Shown one piece after another: positions 26,316-34,688 of a stretch of DNA of 64,000 nucleotides. How positions within the stretch are numbered: position 1 is the stretch's first letter; the number at the start of each line of letters is the position of its first letter. The notes below the pieces were generated by a model. That model was not told the DNA's origin and did not search any database. It saw only the letters and a list, made by a program, of their open reading frames with translations. Made by a program: the position numbers and the translations under genes. The stretch is from Lachnotalea glycerini (GTDB lineage Bacteria > Bacillota > Clostridia > Lachnospirales > Lachnospiraceae). The stretch is from positions 768,678 to 832,677 of the forward strand of contig NZ_QICS01000001.1 in assembly GCF_003201285.1 (NCBI RefSeq). Reading direction: 5' to 3'.

Positions 26316-28219
26316 TCTGATTTCACCTGACTTTCAATTAGCGCTGTCTCCCCTTCTGATAATCCACTCACAACTTCAACATTACTTCCATCTGAAAATC
26401 CAGTAGTTACTTCACGTTCTTCAATTGTTCCATCGCTATTCTTTACCTTTACATAGGTCTTAGTATCTTCTGTAATAATTGCCTTGTTAGAAACATATAA
26501 AACATTATCCATTTCCTTTGTAATAAAGGTCACATTCGCAGTCATACCTGAATATAGGGTGGAAACATCACCATTTACTTTCACCGTTACTGCATAACTT
26601 ACCGTAGATGATTTCTCTGAGGTTGGACTTGTAGCAATCTCAGACACTGTTCCTTCATATGCCGTACCCTCATATGCAGTAAATTCAATATTAACCGTGT
26701 CATTTACAGCTATTGAAGCTACATCCTCCTGATCTACTGATACGCTGATTGTTACTTCATCCGGATTTCCATATGTTACAATTGAAGTCGAAGAGCTAAT
26801 TTCATCACCTGCTACATATCCGACTGAAATAATGGTTCCTGAAAAATTTGCTTTTACAATAGAATCGACTACTAAGGAATTAAAGGTATCCAATGCCTCC
26901 TGAGCATCCTCAAGTGTTTCCTCTGCTTCCGTTAAATCATCATCTAATCCATTGGTTTCTATATTATACAATGTGTCAGCGTTGTTGCTTGTGATTTGCT
27001 CTTCCTTCATGGATTGTTCAGCATCAATTAATCCCTCTGTCTGCTTTGCTACTTTTTCATCATATTCTGCCTTTAGCGTATCATATTCTGCTTCTTTTTC
27101 TGCTAAGGCTGTTTCGCCTTCAGCAACCATTTCTTCATAGGAAGCTATGCCTGATTCGTAATTTGAATAAGCTGTTTCATAATCAGATTTTGCTGTTGAC
27201 AAATTTGATTTTGCTGTTGACAAACTAGACTTTGCTGTACTGTAGCTTTCTTTCAGACTTGTAAGCTCCGTATTTAATTCGTCTAACGTTTTTTCATTAT
27301 TCTGTGTTGAATCATAGCTTGATATCTGTGTCTCTAATTCTGTTATTTGCTCCTTTAAGGTTGACATTGTTTCCTTTAAGGTTGACACCTCTTCTTTGTA
27401 TTTGTCAATTAATGCGGAATATTTATCACACTTTTCAATTAAGCCATCTATATCATATTGTTCATAATATTTTGCATTCCACTCCTCTGTAAATGTGGAT
27501 ACTGTATCCTCCCAATCAGTAATAGCATCGGATGCTTCCTCTACTGCGTCCTTTAAATCCTGTGCAGTTGCATTATATTCTGCTGAAGCGGTTGAGTTTT
27601 TAGAACTATTGCTTTTGTATGTATAATCTGCATCATTCTGCGCTAACTGCTGTTCAATTTTCTCATTTTCCACGTTCAGTGTTGCTGTTTTTACAGCAGA
27701 TTCCAGATAATTTAAAACCTTTTGATAGCTTTTATCTGTAACCTTTAAAATCTGATCTCCTTCATTGACTGACTGACTGGATGCTACATACACTTCTTCC
27801 ACTTCTAACGCTGGGGATGATGAACTTGAGGTAGTCGATGAACTTGAAGAGGAATTTCCAGATGAACTGCTAGAACTGCTTGTTGAGCTACTGGATGTAC
27901 TGCTTGTTGAACTACTGGATGTACTGCTTGACGATTTGGAAACTGAAACTGCTGTAACATCATAATCAAGTGTTTCTGTTCCAATTGAAGTAGTTCCGCT
28001 TTCCGTAATACCTACTGTCAGATTTCCGTATTGTACCTGTGTTTCCTTATACACAGTATCATTTTCCTTTGATGAGGATGCATATACATTGGCCGCAACA
28101 ACTCCACTTACTATTAAAATTGCAGCAATTGCCAGACTAATAAAAACTTTTTTATTTTTGCTTGCTAGCTTCGCTTTCATTTTTTCTATTAGTTCCTTAG
28201 ATTTTACTTTTACTGACAT
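26312..28219 (-). CDS. HlyD/MacA-type membrane fusion protein with Ser-rich linker
   Basis: A 635-residue periplasmic-adaptor-like protein. The N-terminal membrane anchor is about residues 24-43. A first barrel/lipoyl strand is followed by a 40-residue almost pure Ser/Thr linker (about 96-135). A long coiled coil (about 235-445) contains repeats such as LSTAKSNLSTAKSDYETAY. The second lipoyl half begins VDSIVKANFSGTIISVGYVAGD, then beta-barrel domains. The ATG at 28219 has GGGAGG 5 bp upstream. A start 13 codons earlier lacks one. It heads the exporter operon. The length exceeds ordinary MacA (~370-400) mainly through the coil and linker. Confidence 0.88.
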   Translation of the reverse strand: MSVKVKSKELIEKMKAKLASKNKKVFISLAIAAILIVSGVVAANVYASSSKENDTVYKETQVQYGNLTVGITESGTTSIGTETLDYDVTAVSVSKSSSSTSSSSTSSTSSSSTSSSSSSSGNSSSSSSTTSSSSSPALEVEEVYVASSQSVNEGDQILKVTDKSYQKVLNYLESAVKTATLNVENEKIEQQLAQNDADYTYKSNSSKNSTASAEYNATAQDLKDAVEEASDAITDWEDTVSTFTEEWNAKYYEQYDIDGLIEKCDKYSALIDKYKEEVSTLKETMSTLKEQITELETQISSYDSTQNNEKTLDELNTELTSLKESYSTAKSSLSTAKSNLSTAKSDYETAYSNYESGIASYEEMVAEGETALAEKEAEYDTLKAEYDEKVAKQTEGLIDAEQSMKEEQITSNNADTLYNIETNGLDDDLTEAEETLEDAQEALDTFNSLVVDSIVKANFSGTIISVGYVAGDEISSSTSIVTYGNPDEVTISVSVDQEDVASIAVNDTVNIEFTAYEGTAYEGTVSEIATSPTSEKSSTVSYAVTVKVNGDVSTLYSGMTANVTFITKEMDNVLYVSNKAIITEDTKTYVKVKNSDGTIEEREVTTGFSDGSNVEVVSGLSEGETALIESQVKSE

Positions 28220-28249
28220 AGTAACCTCCCTGTAATTGATTGTATCGTA

Positions 28250-28284
28250 ATCAAGCATAGCTTATCATTGCTATGTGATTGCTA
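28250..28284 (-). promoter_or_regulatory. Direct repeats upstream of the exporter operon
   Basis: TAGCAAT is repeated exactly with an 11-bp period (28267-28273 and 28278-28284 on the minus strand), followed 7 bp later by a possible -10 box TATGCT. An 11-bp direct-repeat period is typical for OmpR-type response-regulator sites. The assignment is inferred. Confidence 0.4.
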
Positions 28285-28404
28285 AGTGATAAAACTGTGC
28301 ACGGATTGTTAATTTCAAGTAAGATTCTGCTTCCTTACGCATTCTTGCGCATTGTGTTTTTATTTCATAGGAATCAATACCTTTATAGGTAACCACGGCA
28401 ATTT

Positions 28405-28463
28405 CCTATTAAGTGAAAAAAGCAATAGCTCTAACTCAGCTATTGCTTTTTTCACTTAATAGG
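28405..28463 (-). terminator. 26-bp perfect hairpin terminator of pnp
   Basis: Arms at 28405-28430 and 28438-28463 are perfect 26-bp inverted repeats with a 7-nt loop. The central stem AGCAATAGCT is flanked by A6/T6 tracts, so the hairpin can terminate on either strand. It begins 2 bp after the pnp stop. Confidence 0.9.
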
Positions 28464-28464
28464 A

Positions 28465-30552
28465 TTATTCTTCTATATCTTTCATACTTAAATTAATTCT
28501 ACCCATTTTATCTACTTCAATTACTTTTACTGTAACAACGTCTCCGATGTTTACTACATCTTCAACCTTATTTACACGTTCTTTCGAAAGTTTTGAGATA
28601 TGAACTAGACCATCCTTGTTCGGCGCCAATTCTACAAAAGCGCCAAATTGCATAATTCTAACTACTTTACCTGTTAAAATCTGACCTGTTTCAATATCTG
28701 TCACAATCGCTTTAATGATTTCTTTTGCCCTATCAATCCCTTCTGACTCAATACCACAAATAGAAACTCTTCCATCATCCGTAATATCTATTTTAACACC
28801 AGTTTCTTCAATAATTTTATTGATAGTCTTACCTTTTTGTCCAATAATTTCACTTATTTTCATTGGGTCAACTTGAATTTGAACAATTTTAGGTGCATAT
28901 TTTCCTACTTCTTCTCTTGGCTTAGCAATTGCAGGAATCATTACTTCATTTAAGATGTATGTTCTTGCTTCCTTTGTTCTTCGAATCGCCTCTTCGATAA
29001 TTGGTCTTGTTAATCCATGAATCTTAATATCCATTTGAATTGCAGTAATACCGTCATGGGTACCTGCTACCTTAAAATCCATATCTCCAAAGAAATCTTC
29101 CAGGCCCTGAATATCTGTCAATACAATATAATCCTCATCCGTATCACCAGTTACAAGACCTGTTGAAATTCCGGCTACTGGTTTTTTAATAGGTACACCT
29201 GCTGCCATAAGTGATAACGTAGAAGCACAAATACTTGCCTGTGATGTAGAACCATTTGACTCAAATGTCTCTGATACCGTTCTAATTGCATAAGGAAATT
29301 CCTCTTCACTTGGAAGTACTGGAATCAATGCCCTTTCAGCTAATGCACCATGTCCGATTTCACGACGTCCCGGACCTCTGGAAGGCTTCGTTTCACCAAC
29401 TGAGTAGGATGGGAAGTTATAATGATGCATATATCTTTTTGTCTTCTCTGCTTCATCCAATCCATCAATTCTCTGCGCATCTGATAATGGTGCTAAGGTA
29501 GTAATCGTACAGATTTGAGTTTGACCACGCGTAAACATACCTGAACCATGAACCCTTGGAATTAAATCGATTTCTGCCGCAAGTGGTCTGATTTGATCCA
29601 TCTTTCTACCATCTGGACGTTTATGGTCTTTTAAAATCATCTTGCGAACCGTCTTTTTCTGATATTGATACAATGCTTCACCAATTAGTGGAAGCCATTC
29701 TTCCTTTTCAGCAAAAGATGCTTCGAATTTATCTCTGATATTTCTAATATTCTCTTCTCTAACCTGTTTCACATCTGTAAATACAGCTTCTTCCATTTCT
29801 TCAGGTGTAACAATTTCTTTCATTGCAAGAAATAGTTCCTCCGGAATTGCACAACTTTCATAAGAATGCTTTTCCTTACCACATTCTGCAACGATTTCAT
29901 TAATAAATTTGATAACCTGCTGATTTACCGCATGTGCTGCAAAAATAGCTTCAATCATTTTATCCTCTGGTACTTCGTTTGCACCGGCTTCAATCATAAT
30001 TACCTTTTCACTTGTAGATGCAACAGTGAGCTGTAAATCTGATGTAAGCTTTTGCTCCGCGTTTGGATTAAACACAAATTCTTTATTTACCAGACCAACC
30101 TGTGTGGTCGCACATGGACCATCAAATGGAATATCTGATATAGCAGTTGCAATTGCCGAACCTAACATAGCTGTCAATTCCGGACTGCAATCAGGATCCA
30201 CTGATAATACCAGATTATTTAAGGTAACATCATTACGATAATCCTTAGGAAATAATGGACGCATTGGTCTGTCAATTACTCTAGAGGTCAAAATTGCATT
30301 TTCTGAAGCTTTTCCTTCTCTCTTGTTAAAACCTCCCGGTATTTTTCCTACTGAATACAACTTTTCTTCATACTCTACACTTAACGGGAAAAAATCAATT
30401 CCTTCTCTTGGTTTCTCTGATGCCGTAGCCGTTGACAATACTACTGTATCACCATAGTGCATAAGTGCTGCACCATTTGCCTGTGCTGCAACACGCTTTA
30501 CATCAACCGTAAGTGTTCTGCCAGCCAATTCCATTGAATAACTTTTATACAT
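28465..30552 (-). CDS. pnp: Polynucleotide phosphorylase
   Basis: 3'-to-5' phosphorolytic exoribonuclease of the RNA degradosome. The 695-residue protein has two RNase PH domains (first: VKRVAAQANGAALMHYGDT; second: IPRVHGSGMFTRGQTQICT). A central helical domain lies between them, then a KH domain (ISEIIGQKGKTINKIIEETG) and a C-terminal S1 domain (GKVVRIMQFGAFVEL). The catalytic-core segment DIQGLEDFFGDMDFKVAGT is intact. The ribosome-binding site AAGGAG lies 7 bp upstream. The leader holds a long nested hairpin (30579-30670). It follows rpsO, the usual gene pair. Confidence 0.98.
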   Translation of the reverse strand: MYKSYSMELAGRTLTVDVKRVAAQANGAALMHYGDTVVLSTATASEKPREGIDFFPLSVEYEEKLYSVGKIPGGFNKREGKASENAILTSRVIDRPMRPLFPKDYRNDVTLNNLVLSVDPDCSPELTAMLGSAIATAISDIPFDGPCATTQVGLVNKEFVFNPNAEQKLTSDLQLTVASTSEKVIMIEAGANEVPEDKMIEAIFAAHAVNQQVIKFINEIVAECGKEKHSYESCAIPEELFLAMKEIVTPEEMEEAVFTDVKQVREENIRNIRDKFEASFAEKEEWLPLIGEALYQYQKKTVRKMILKDHKRPDGRKMDQIRPLAAEIDLIPRVHGSGMFTRGQTQICTITTLAPLSDAQRIDGLDEAEKTKRYMHHYNFPSYSVGETKPSRGPGRREIGHGALAERALIPVLPSEEEFPYAIRTVSETFESNGSTSQASICASTLSLMAAGVPIKKPVAGISTGLVTGDTDEDYIVLTDIQGLEDFFGDMDFKVAGTHDGITAIQMDIKIHGLTRPIIEEAIRRTKEARTYILNEVMIPAIAKPREEVGKYAPKIVQIQVDPMKISEIIGQKGKTINKIIEETGVKIDITDDGRVSICGIESEGIDRAKEIIKAIVTDIETGQILTGKVVRIMQFGAFVELAPNKDGLVHISKLSKERVNKVEDVVNIGDVVTVKVIEVDKMGRINLSMKDIEE

Positions 30553-30578
30553 ACTGTATCTCCTTTTACTTTGATAGT

Positions 30579-30670
30579 GGTAAAAGACACCGAAACTACT
30601 GAAAAATACACTTTTAAAAAGCTTCTTTTAAAAATATACTTTTCAGCGGTCTCGGGTGCAATCTTTTACC
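30579..30670 (-). other. Extended nested hairpin in the pnp leader
   Basis: Three nested stems: outer GGTAAAAGA (30579-30587) with TCTTTTACC (30662-30670), middle ACCG with CGGT, and an inner imperfect stem of about 24 bp (30599-30621 with 30622-30646). The structure ends about 15 bp before the pnp Shine-Dalgarno. In Escherichia coli a comparable leader stem is cut by RNase III and used by PNPase for autoregulation. That this one behaves alike is inference. Confidence 0.65.
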
Positions 30671-30747
30671 TATAATTTACTAGATTATTTTGCCTTTGCA
30701 AAAATATCTTCACCATTACCATTTTCTGGAAATGATATGGTATAACT

Positions 30748-30775
30748 CAAAAATATAGGGCGGATTTCTCCGCCC
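30748..30775 (-). terminator. Rho-independent terminator after rpsO
   Basis: Stem GGGCGGA / TCCGCCC with a 4-nt loop, followed by TATATTTTTG on the minus strand, 23 bp after the rpsO stop. Confidence 0.85.
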
Positions 30776-30798
30776 CTTTACTCTTTACTTGGCAAAGA

Positions 30799-31065
30799 TT
30801 ACTTTCTGATTCCTAAACGCTCGATTAAAGCACGATATCTTTCAATATCTGATTTCTTTAAGTATGCAAGTAATCCTCTTCTTTGACCAACCATTTTGAA
30901 AAGTCCTCTTCTAGAATGATGATCTTTATTATTGTTCTTTAAATGCTCTGTCAACTCATTAATTCTTTCTGACAAAATAGCAATCTGAACTTCAGGTGAA
31001 CCTGTGTCTCCTTCTGTTCTGGCATAAGCTTTAATTATTTCTGCTTTCTTTTCCTTTGAAATCAT
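30799..31065 (-). CDS. rpsO: 30S ribosomal protein S15
   Basis: Primary binder of the 16S rRNA central domain. The 88-residue length is typical. Characteristic sequences are [39 protein letters not shown] and the C-terminal [13 protein letters not shown] strong AAGGAGG ribosome-binding site precedes the ATG. It has its own promoter and a terminator before pnp. The ~90-nt leader could hold an S15 autoregulatory site, but no known S15 leader fold was recognised. Confidence 0.98.
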   Translation of the reverse strand: MISKEKKAEIIKAYARTEGDTGSPEVQIAILSERINELTEHLKNNNKDHHSRRGLFKMVGQRRGLLAYLKKSDIERYRALIERLGIRK

Positions 31066-31157
31066 TTAAATTTCCTCCTTAATTTTAAACCGCCATATAC
31101 TAAGAATAAGGTCGGAGTGTCCAAATTCTGAATATCAGCTAATTTTCATACCCAAAT

Positions 31158-31186
31158 AGTATAGCATATATGAATTAGTATGTAAA
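31158..31186 (-). promoter_or_regulatory. Predicted rpsO promoter
   Basis: TTTACA and TATACT with a 17-bp spacer on the minus strand, about 90 bp upstream of rpsO. Confidence 0.65.
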
Positions 31187-31201
31187 TACTATTTAAATTT
31201 C

Positions 31202-32449
31202 TTATTTTCCATATACATCAAGTATACATTCTCTTAATAAGGTTAATGCCTTTACAACTGATTGTTCACGTATTTTGGAACGATTTCCTTTAAAATTAAA
31301 TTCTCTGACTGTTACTTTATCATCTATATAACATGCAATATATACTAAACCTACCGGCTTTTCTTCCGTGCCACCATCTGGTCCGGCAATTCCTGTTATA
31401 GCTACACATACATCTGTATCTGTTGCAAACACGCCGCCTTTTGCCATTTCCTTTGCAGTTTTTTCGCTTACTGCACCATATTTTTTTAATGTACTTTTTT
31501 GAACACTTAAAATTTTACGCTTTGCCTTATTAGAATAGGTAACAAAACCCTCTCTAAAGACTTCTGATACACCGGGCACATTTACTAATCTGGCTGCAAG
31601 CATACCTCCGGTACAAGATTCTGCTGTCGTAACCTTAAGTTCATTCTTTTCAAGCAGCTTAATTACAGCTTCCTCTAACGTTTCATTTTCATCTGTAGAA
31701 TAAACATTTTTACCAAATCTCGCCTTTAATTCCTTAACAACTGGCTTGATCATTTTCTTAGCTTCTTCTTCATCCTTTGCTCTGGCAGTTACTCGTATAT
31801 GAACCTCTCCTACCTTTGCATAAGGCGCAACTGTAGGGTTTGTTTGATTGTCAATTAAGTCTTTGATCATTGTTTCAGCTGTACTCTCACCAACACCGCA
31901 GACTTTAACCATTTTGGAATAGATTGTTTCAGGCTGAAGCTTGTTTAAATATGGGTATATATCATTCATAAACATTGGAATGAGCTCATTTGGGGGACCG
32001 GGCAATAATATCACTGTTTTGCCGTTCTCCTCCATAATTACACCTGGTGCTGTTCCATTTTCATTGTCAACAACAATGGCACCTTCTGGAACGAAAGCCT
32101 GCTTCCAATTATTTTCTGTTATTGTTATCTGGCTCTTTGTAAAATAATCATTAATTCTTTGTTTTGTATGTTCATCTTCAATCAAGGTTTTTCCCATGAC
32201 ATTTGCCACAACCTCTTTTGTCAAATCGTCCTGAGTAGGTCCTAGTCCACCTGACAAAATAACTACATCAGAGCGTTTTTGTGCTGTCTGAATCGTTTCT
32301 GCCAAGCGCTGTTCGTTATCTCCAACCGACGTCTGATAGTATAAAGATAATCCTAAAATCGCACACTTCTCTGCAAGAAAGCATGCATTTGTATTAACTG
32401 TATTGCCAAGTAAAAGCTCTGTTCCAACCGATATTAATTCAACTACCAT
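31202..32449 (-). CDS. cinA: CinA family protein, MoCF plus nicotinamide deamidase domains
   Basis: The 415-residue two-domain CinA. The N-terminal MoCF/MogA-like domain (SVGTELLLGNTVNTNACFLAE; LSGGLGPTQDDLTKE) is linked to ADP-ribose pyrophosphatase activity. The C-terminal CinA/PncC domain (TTAESCTGGMLAARL; AITGIAGPDGG) is linked to nicotinamide-mononucleotide deamidation. Its start codon overlaps the pgsA stop by one base (TAATG), so translation is coupled. The order rimO-pgsA-cinA is common in Firmicutes, where recA often follows. Here the operon ends after cinA. Confidence 0.95.
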   Translation of the reverse strand: MVVELISVGTELLLGNTVNTNACFLAEKCAILGLSLYYQTSVGDNEQRLAETIQTAQKRSDVVILSGGLGPTQDDLTKEVVANVMGKTLIEDEHTKQRINDYFTKSQITITENNWKQAFVPEGAIVVDNENGTAPGVIMEENGKTVILLPGPPNELIPMFMNDIYPYLNKLQPETIYSKMVKVCGVGESTAETMIKDLIDNQTNPTVAPYAKVGEVHIRVTARAKDEEEAKKMIKPVVKELKARFGKNVYSTDENETLEEAVIKLLEKNELKVTTAESCTGGMLAARLVNVPGVSEVFREGFVTYSNKAKRKILSVQKSTLKKYGAVSEKTAKEMAKGGVFATDTDVCVAITGIAGPDGGTEEKPVGLVYIACYIDDKVTVREFNFKGNRSKIREQSVVKALTLLRECILDVYGK

Positions 32450-33003
32450 TATTTATTACTCCTTTCGCTAAGAACACTTAAGTTCTTTATCAAATAATCA
32501 ATCAATGATACAATAGTCAGTATTAATGCTAAATAGATAAAGATGTTTTCTAATAATGCAAAAGCTGGTGTTTGAATATCTAAAATCAATAAAATTATCA
32601 TAACCATCTGTGATGCTGTTTTAAATTTTCCCCAATAGCTTGCTGCAAGAACAACACCATTGTCTGCTGCGATTACCCGGAATCCACTGATAATAAGCTC
32701 TCTGCTTACAATGATTATAACAATCACAGATGAGATTTTATTCATCTGAATAAATGCAATTAACGTCGAACAAACTAATAACTTATCAGCCAATGGATCC
32801 ATAAATTTTCCAAAATTCGTTACTAAATGTTGCTTTCTTGCAATATAACCATCTAAAAAATCAGTAAAGCTTGCTAACGCAAATATTGTCAATGCGATAT
32901 ATTTTCCGTTTTCTCCCATCAAATCAGTAAGCATAAATACTAAGAAAAATGGTATCATGATTACTCTTAAAAGAGTTAATTTATTTGGTAAATTCATCTG
33001 CAA
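32449..33003 (-). CDS. pgsA: CDP-diacylglycerol-glycerol-3-phosphate 3-phosphatidyltransferase
   Basis: Integral membrane enzyme making phosphatidylglycerophosphate. The 184-residue protein has several transmembrane helices. The CDP-alcohol phosphotransferase motif is complete: DFLDGYIARKQHLVTNFGKF, then MDPLADK. The start MNLPNKLTLLRVIMIPFF is typical, so the third codon could also serve as start. It overlaps the rimO end by 23 bp and cinA by 1 bp. A second, divergent family member lies at 48508. Confidence 0.95.
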   Translation of the reverse strand: MQMNLPNKLTLLRVIMIPFFLVFMLTDLMGENGKYIALTIFALASFTDFLDGYIARKQHLVTNFGKFMDPLADKLLVCSTLIAFIQMNKISSVIVIIIVSRELIISGFRVIAADNGVVLAASYWGKFKTASQMVMIILLILDIQTPAFALLENIFIYLALILTIVSLIDYLIKNLSVLSERSNK

Positions 33004-34318
33004 TCTCTCCTATTAAATCATATTCCAATGCACCAGTTACTTTTACATTCACAAAGTCACCTGAAATTAGCTCCTGATCTGTATGAATAAAAATATATCC
33101 ATCAACATTAGGAGCGTCCTTGTAGGTTCTTCCAACGTATGCATTTTCATCAACTACCTTACCCTCAATCATAACCTTTACTATACGGCCAACCATGTTA
33201 TCCTCTTTATCAAACACGATTTCTTGCTGAAGTTCCATTAACTGCGCACGCCTTTCCTCCTTAACTTCTTCTTCCAGCTGTGCCTCCATCATGGCGGCTG
33301 GCGTGTTCTCCTCCGGTGAGTAAGTAAATACACCTAAACGGTCAAATTCTATCTCATCGATAAAATCCATCAGTTCTTCATGCTGCTCTTTCGTCTCTCC
33401 CGGGAATCCGGTAATTAAGGTTGTCCTGATTGCAATATCAGGAATTTTTATTCTAAGCTTATTGATAATTTCAACTAATTGAGCTTTGTTCGTTCTTCTC
33501 CCCATCCGTTTCAATATATCATCATTGGCATGCTGAATTGGTAAATCTAAATAATGACAAATTTTAGGCTCTGATTTAATTGTCTCAATCAGCTCATCTG
33601 TAATTTCTTCTGGGTAACAATATTGTACCCGAATCCATTCAATTTCACTTATCTTACAAAGTTCACTCAAAAGAGTGGGCAATGTTTTTTTACCATATAA
33701 ATCCACTCCATAAAGAGTCGTTTCCTGTGCAACTAAAATAAGTTCCCTAGCTCCTTGCTTGGCCAGTACTTTGGCTTCTTCAATCAGCTCTTCCATGGGA
33801 ACGCTTCTATAATTTCCCCTTATCTTAGGTATAATACAGTAGGTACAATGCTTATCACAGCCATCGGCCACTTTTAAATACGCATAATATCCTCCTGTAG
33901 TTAATACTCTATTGGTCTTATGTGTTGGCAATCTGTCGATATTGTCAAATATTTGTGTTCTATCACCCTTAAGACTTGATGAAACAGCATCTAATATGCT
34001 GTCAATAGAGGTTGTTCCAAGAATAGCATCCACTTCCTCAATTTCATCCTGTATCTCCTGCTTATATCTTTGAGCAAGACATCCGGCTGCTATTAAAGCT
34101 TTACAACTTCCTGACTTCTTATATTCCGCCATTTCCAAAAGCGTATTAATACTTTCTTCCTTAGCATCATTAATAAAGCAACAGGTATTCACAACGATTA
34201 CATCAGCCTGCGTTTCATCGTCAGTAAATTCAAAGCCCCCCTTTGATAAAATTCCAAGCATAACCTCTGTATCCACTAAATTTTTATCGCAGCCGAGGGA
34301 TATAAAAAGTAATTTCAT
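32981..34318 (-). CDS. rimO: Ribosomal protein S12 methylthiotransferase
   Basis: Radical SAM enzyme that methylthiolates the conserved aspartate of ribosomal protein S12. The 445-residue protein has an N-terminal UPF0004 domain with three cluster cysteines (SLGCDKN, VNTCCFIN, AAGCLAQRY). The radical SAM motif is DGCDKHCTYCIIP, and a C-terminal TRAM domain follows. The ATG at 34318 is chosen because AGGAG lies 8 bp upstream. The longer reading has no site. It is the first gene of rimO-pgsA-cinA, with a good promoter at 34381-34409. Confidence 0.96.
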   Translation of the reverse strand: MKLLFISLGCDKNLVDTEVMLGILSKGGFEFTDDETQADVIVVNTCCFINDAKEESINTLLEMAEYKKSGSCKALIAAGCLAQRYKQEIQDEIEEVDAILGTTSIDSILDAVSSSLKGDRTQIFDNIDRLPTHKTNRVLTTGGYYAYLKVADGCDKHCTYCIIPKIRGNYRSVPMEELIEEAKVLAKQGARELILVAQETTLYGVDLYGKKTLPTLLSELCKISEIEWIRVQYCYPEEITDELIETIKSEPKICHYLDLPIQHANDDILKRMGRRTNKAQLVEIINKLRIKIPDIAIRTTLITGFPGETKEQHEELMDFIDEIEFDRLGVFTYSPEENTPAAMMEAQLEEEVKEERRAQLMELQQEIVFDKEDNMVGRIVKVMIEGKVVDENAYVGRTYKDAPNVDGYIFIHTDQELISGDFVNVKVTGALEYDLIGEIADEFTK

Positions 34319-34380
34319 AAGTAGTCTCCTAATTTCAATTCTATAAAACAACAAGGTTTCAATTTTAAACCCTAATATTT

Positions 34381-34409
34381 ATTCTAACCTTTCAACCCAA
34401 AAAGGTCAA
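34381..34409 (-). promoter_or_regulatory. Predicted promoter of rimO-pgsA-cinA
   Basis: TTGACC and TAGAAT with a 17-bp spacer on the minus strand, about 60 bp upstream of rimO. Confidence 0.65.
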
Positions 34410-34688
34410 TAATAAAAAATACTGTATTAAAAAGGTATTAAAAATACTGTATTAAAAATCTGACTGCAGCATTTTACGATTATCAGAGACTTTCCTTTCC
34501 ATTTGTTTCAAATAGTACACGTCACATTATAGAGTATTTAACATATTATATTATTAGGTTAACACCTGAAATATTCATTCAATTTGTACTTTTTTTGAGG
34601 TCGAGCCAGAAAAAGTTGCATTGTTATATTTAAGAAAGGAAACTGTATAATGAATGCCCCTATATTTTCATTATGCTAGGTTATATAT
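34409..34688. other. Intergenic region between rimO and gmd
   Basis: AT-rich gap between divergent genes. It begins with two near-identical copies of a 17-bp AAAATACTGTATTAAAA unit (about 34414-34455), each of which is itself palindromic around TACTGTA. No strong promoter could be chosen for gmd. A short reading frame with a Shine-Dalgarno ends just before gmd (34650-34679). The rest shows nothing recognisable. Confidence 0.5.
34650..34679 (+). CDS. Possible 9-codon upstream ORF before gmd
   Basis: ATG at 34650 has AAAGGA with a 9-bp spacing, better than the gmd start, and encodes MNAPIFSLC before TAG. It is in frame with gmd, whose ATG follows 9 bp after the stop with only a weak AGG. Translational coupling or a leader peptide is possible. 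It could also be chance. Confidence 0.3.
   Translation: MNAPIFSLC

Noticed and set aside
28405-28463. 26-bp inverted repeat as a transposon end or MITE
   Set aside because: It starts 2 bp after the pnp stop, has flanking A/T tracts and a 7-nt loop, and is fully explained as a strong terminator.
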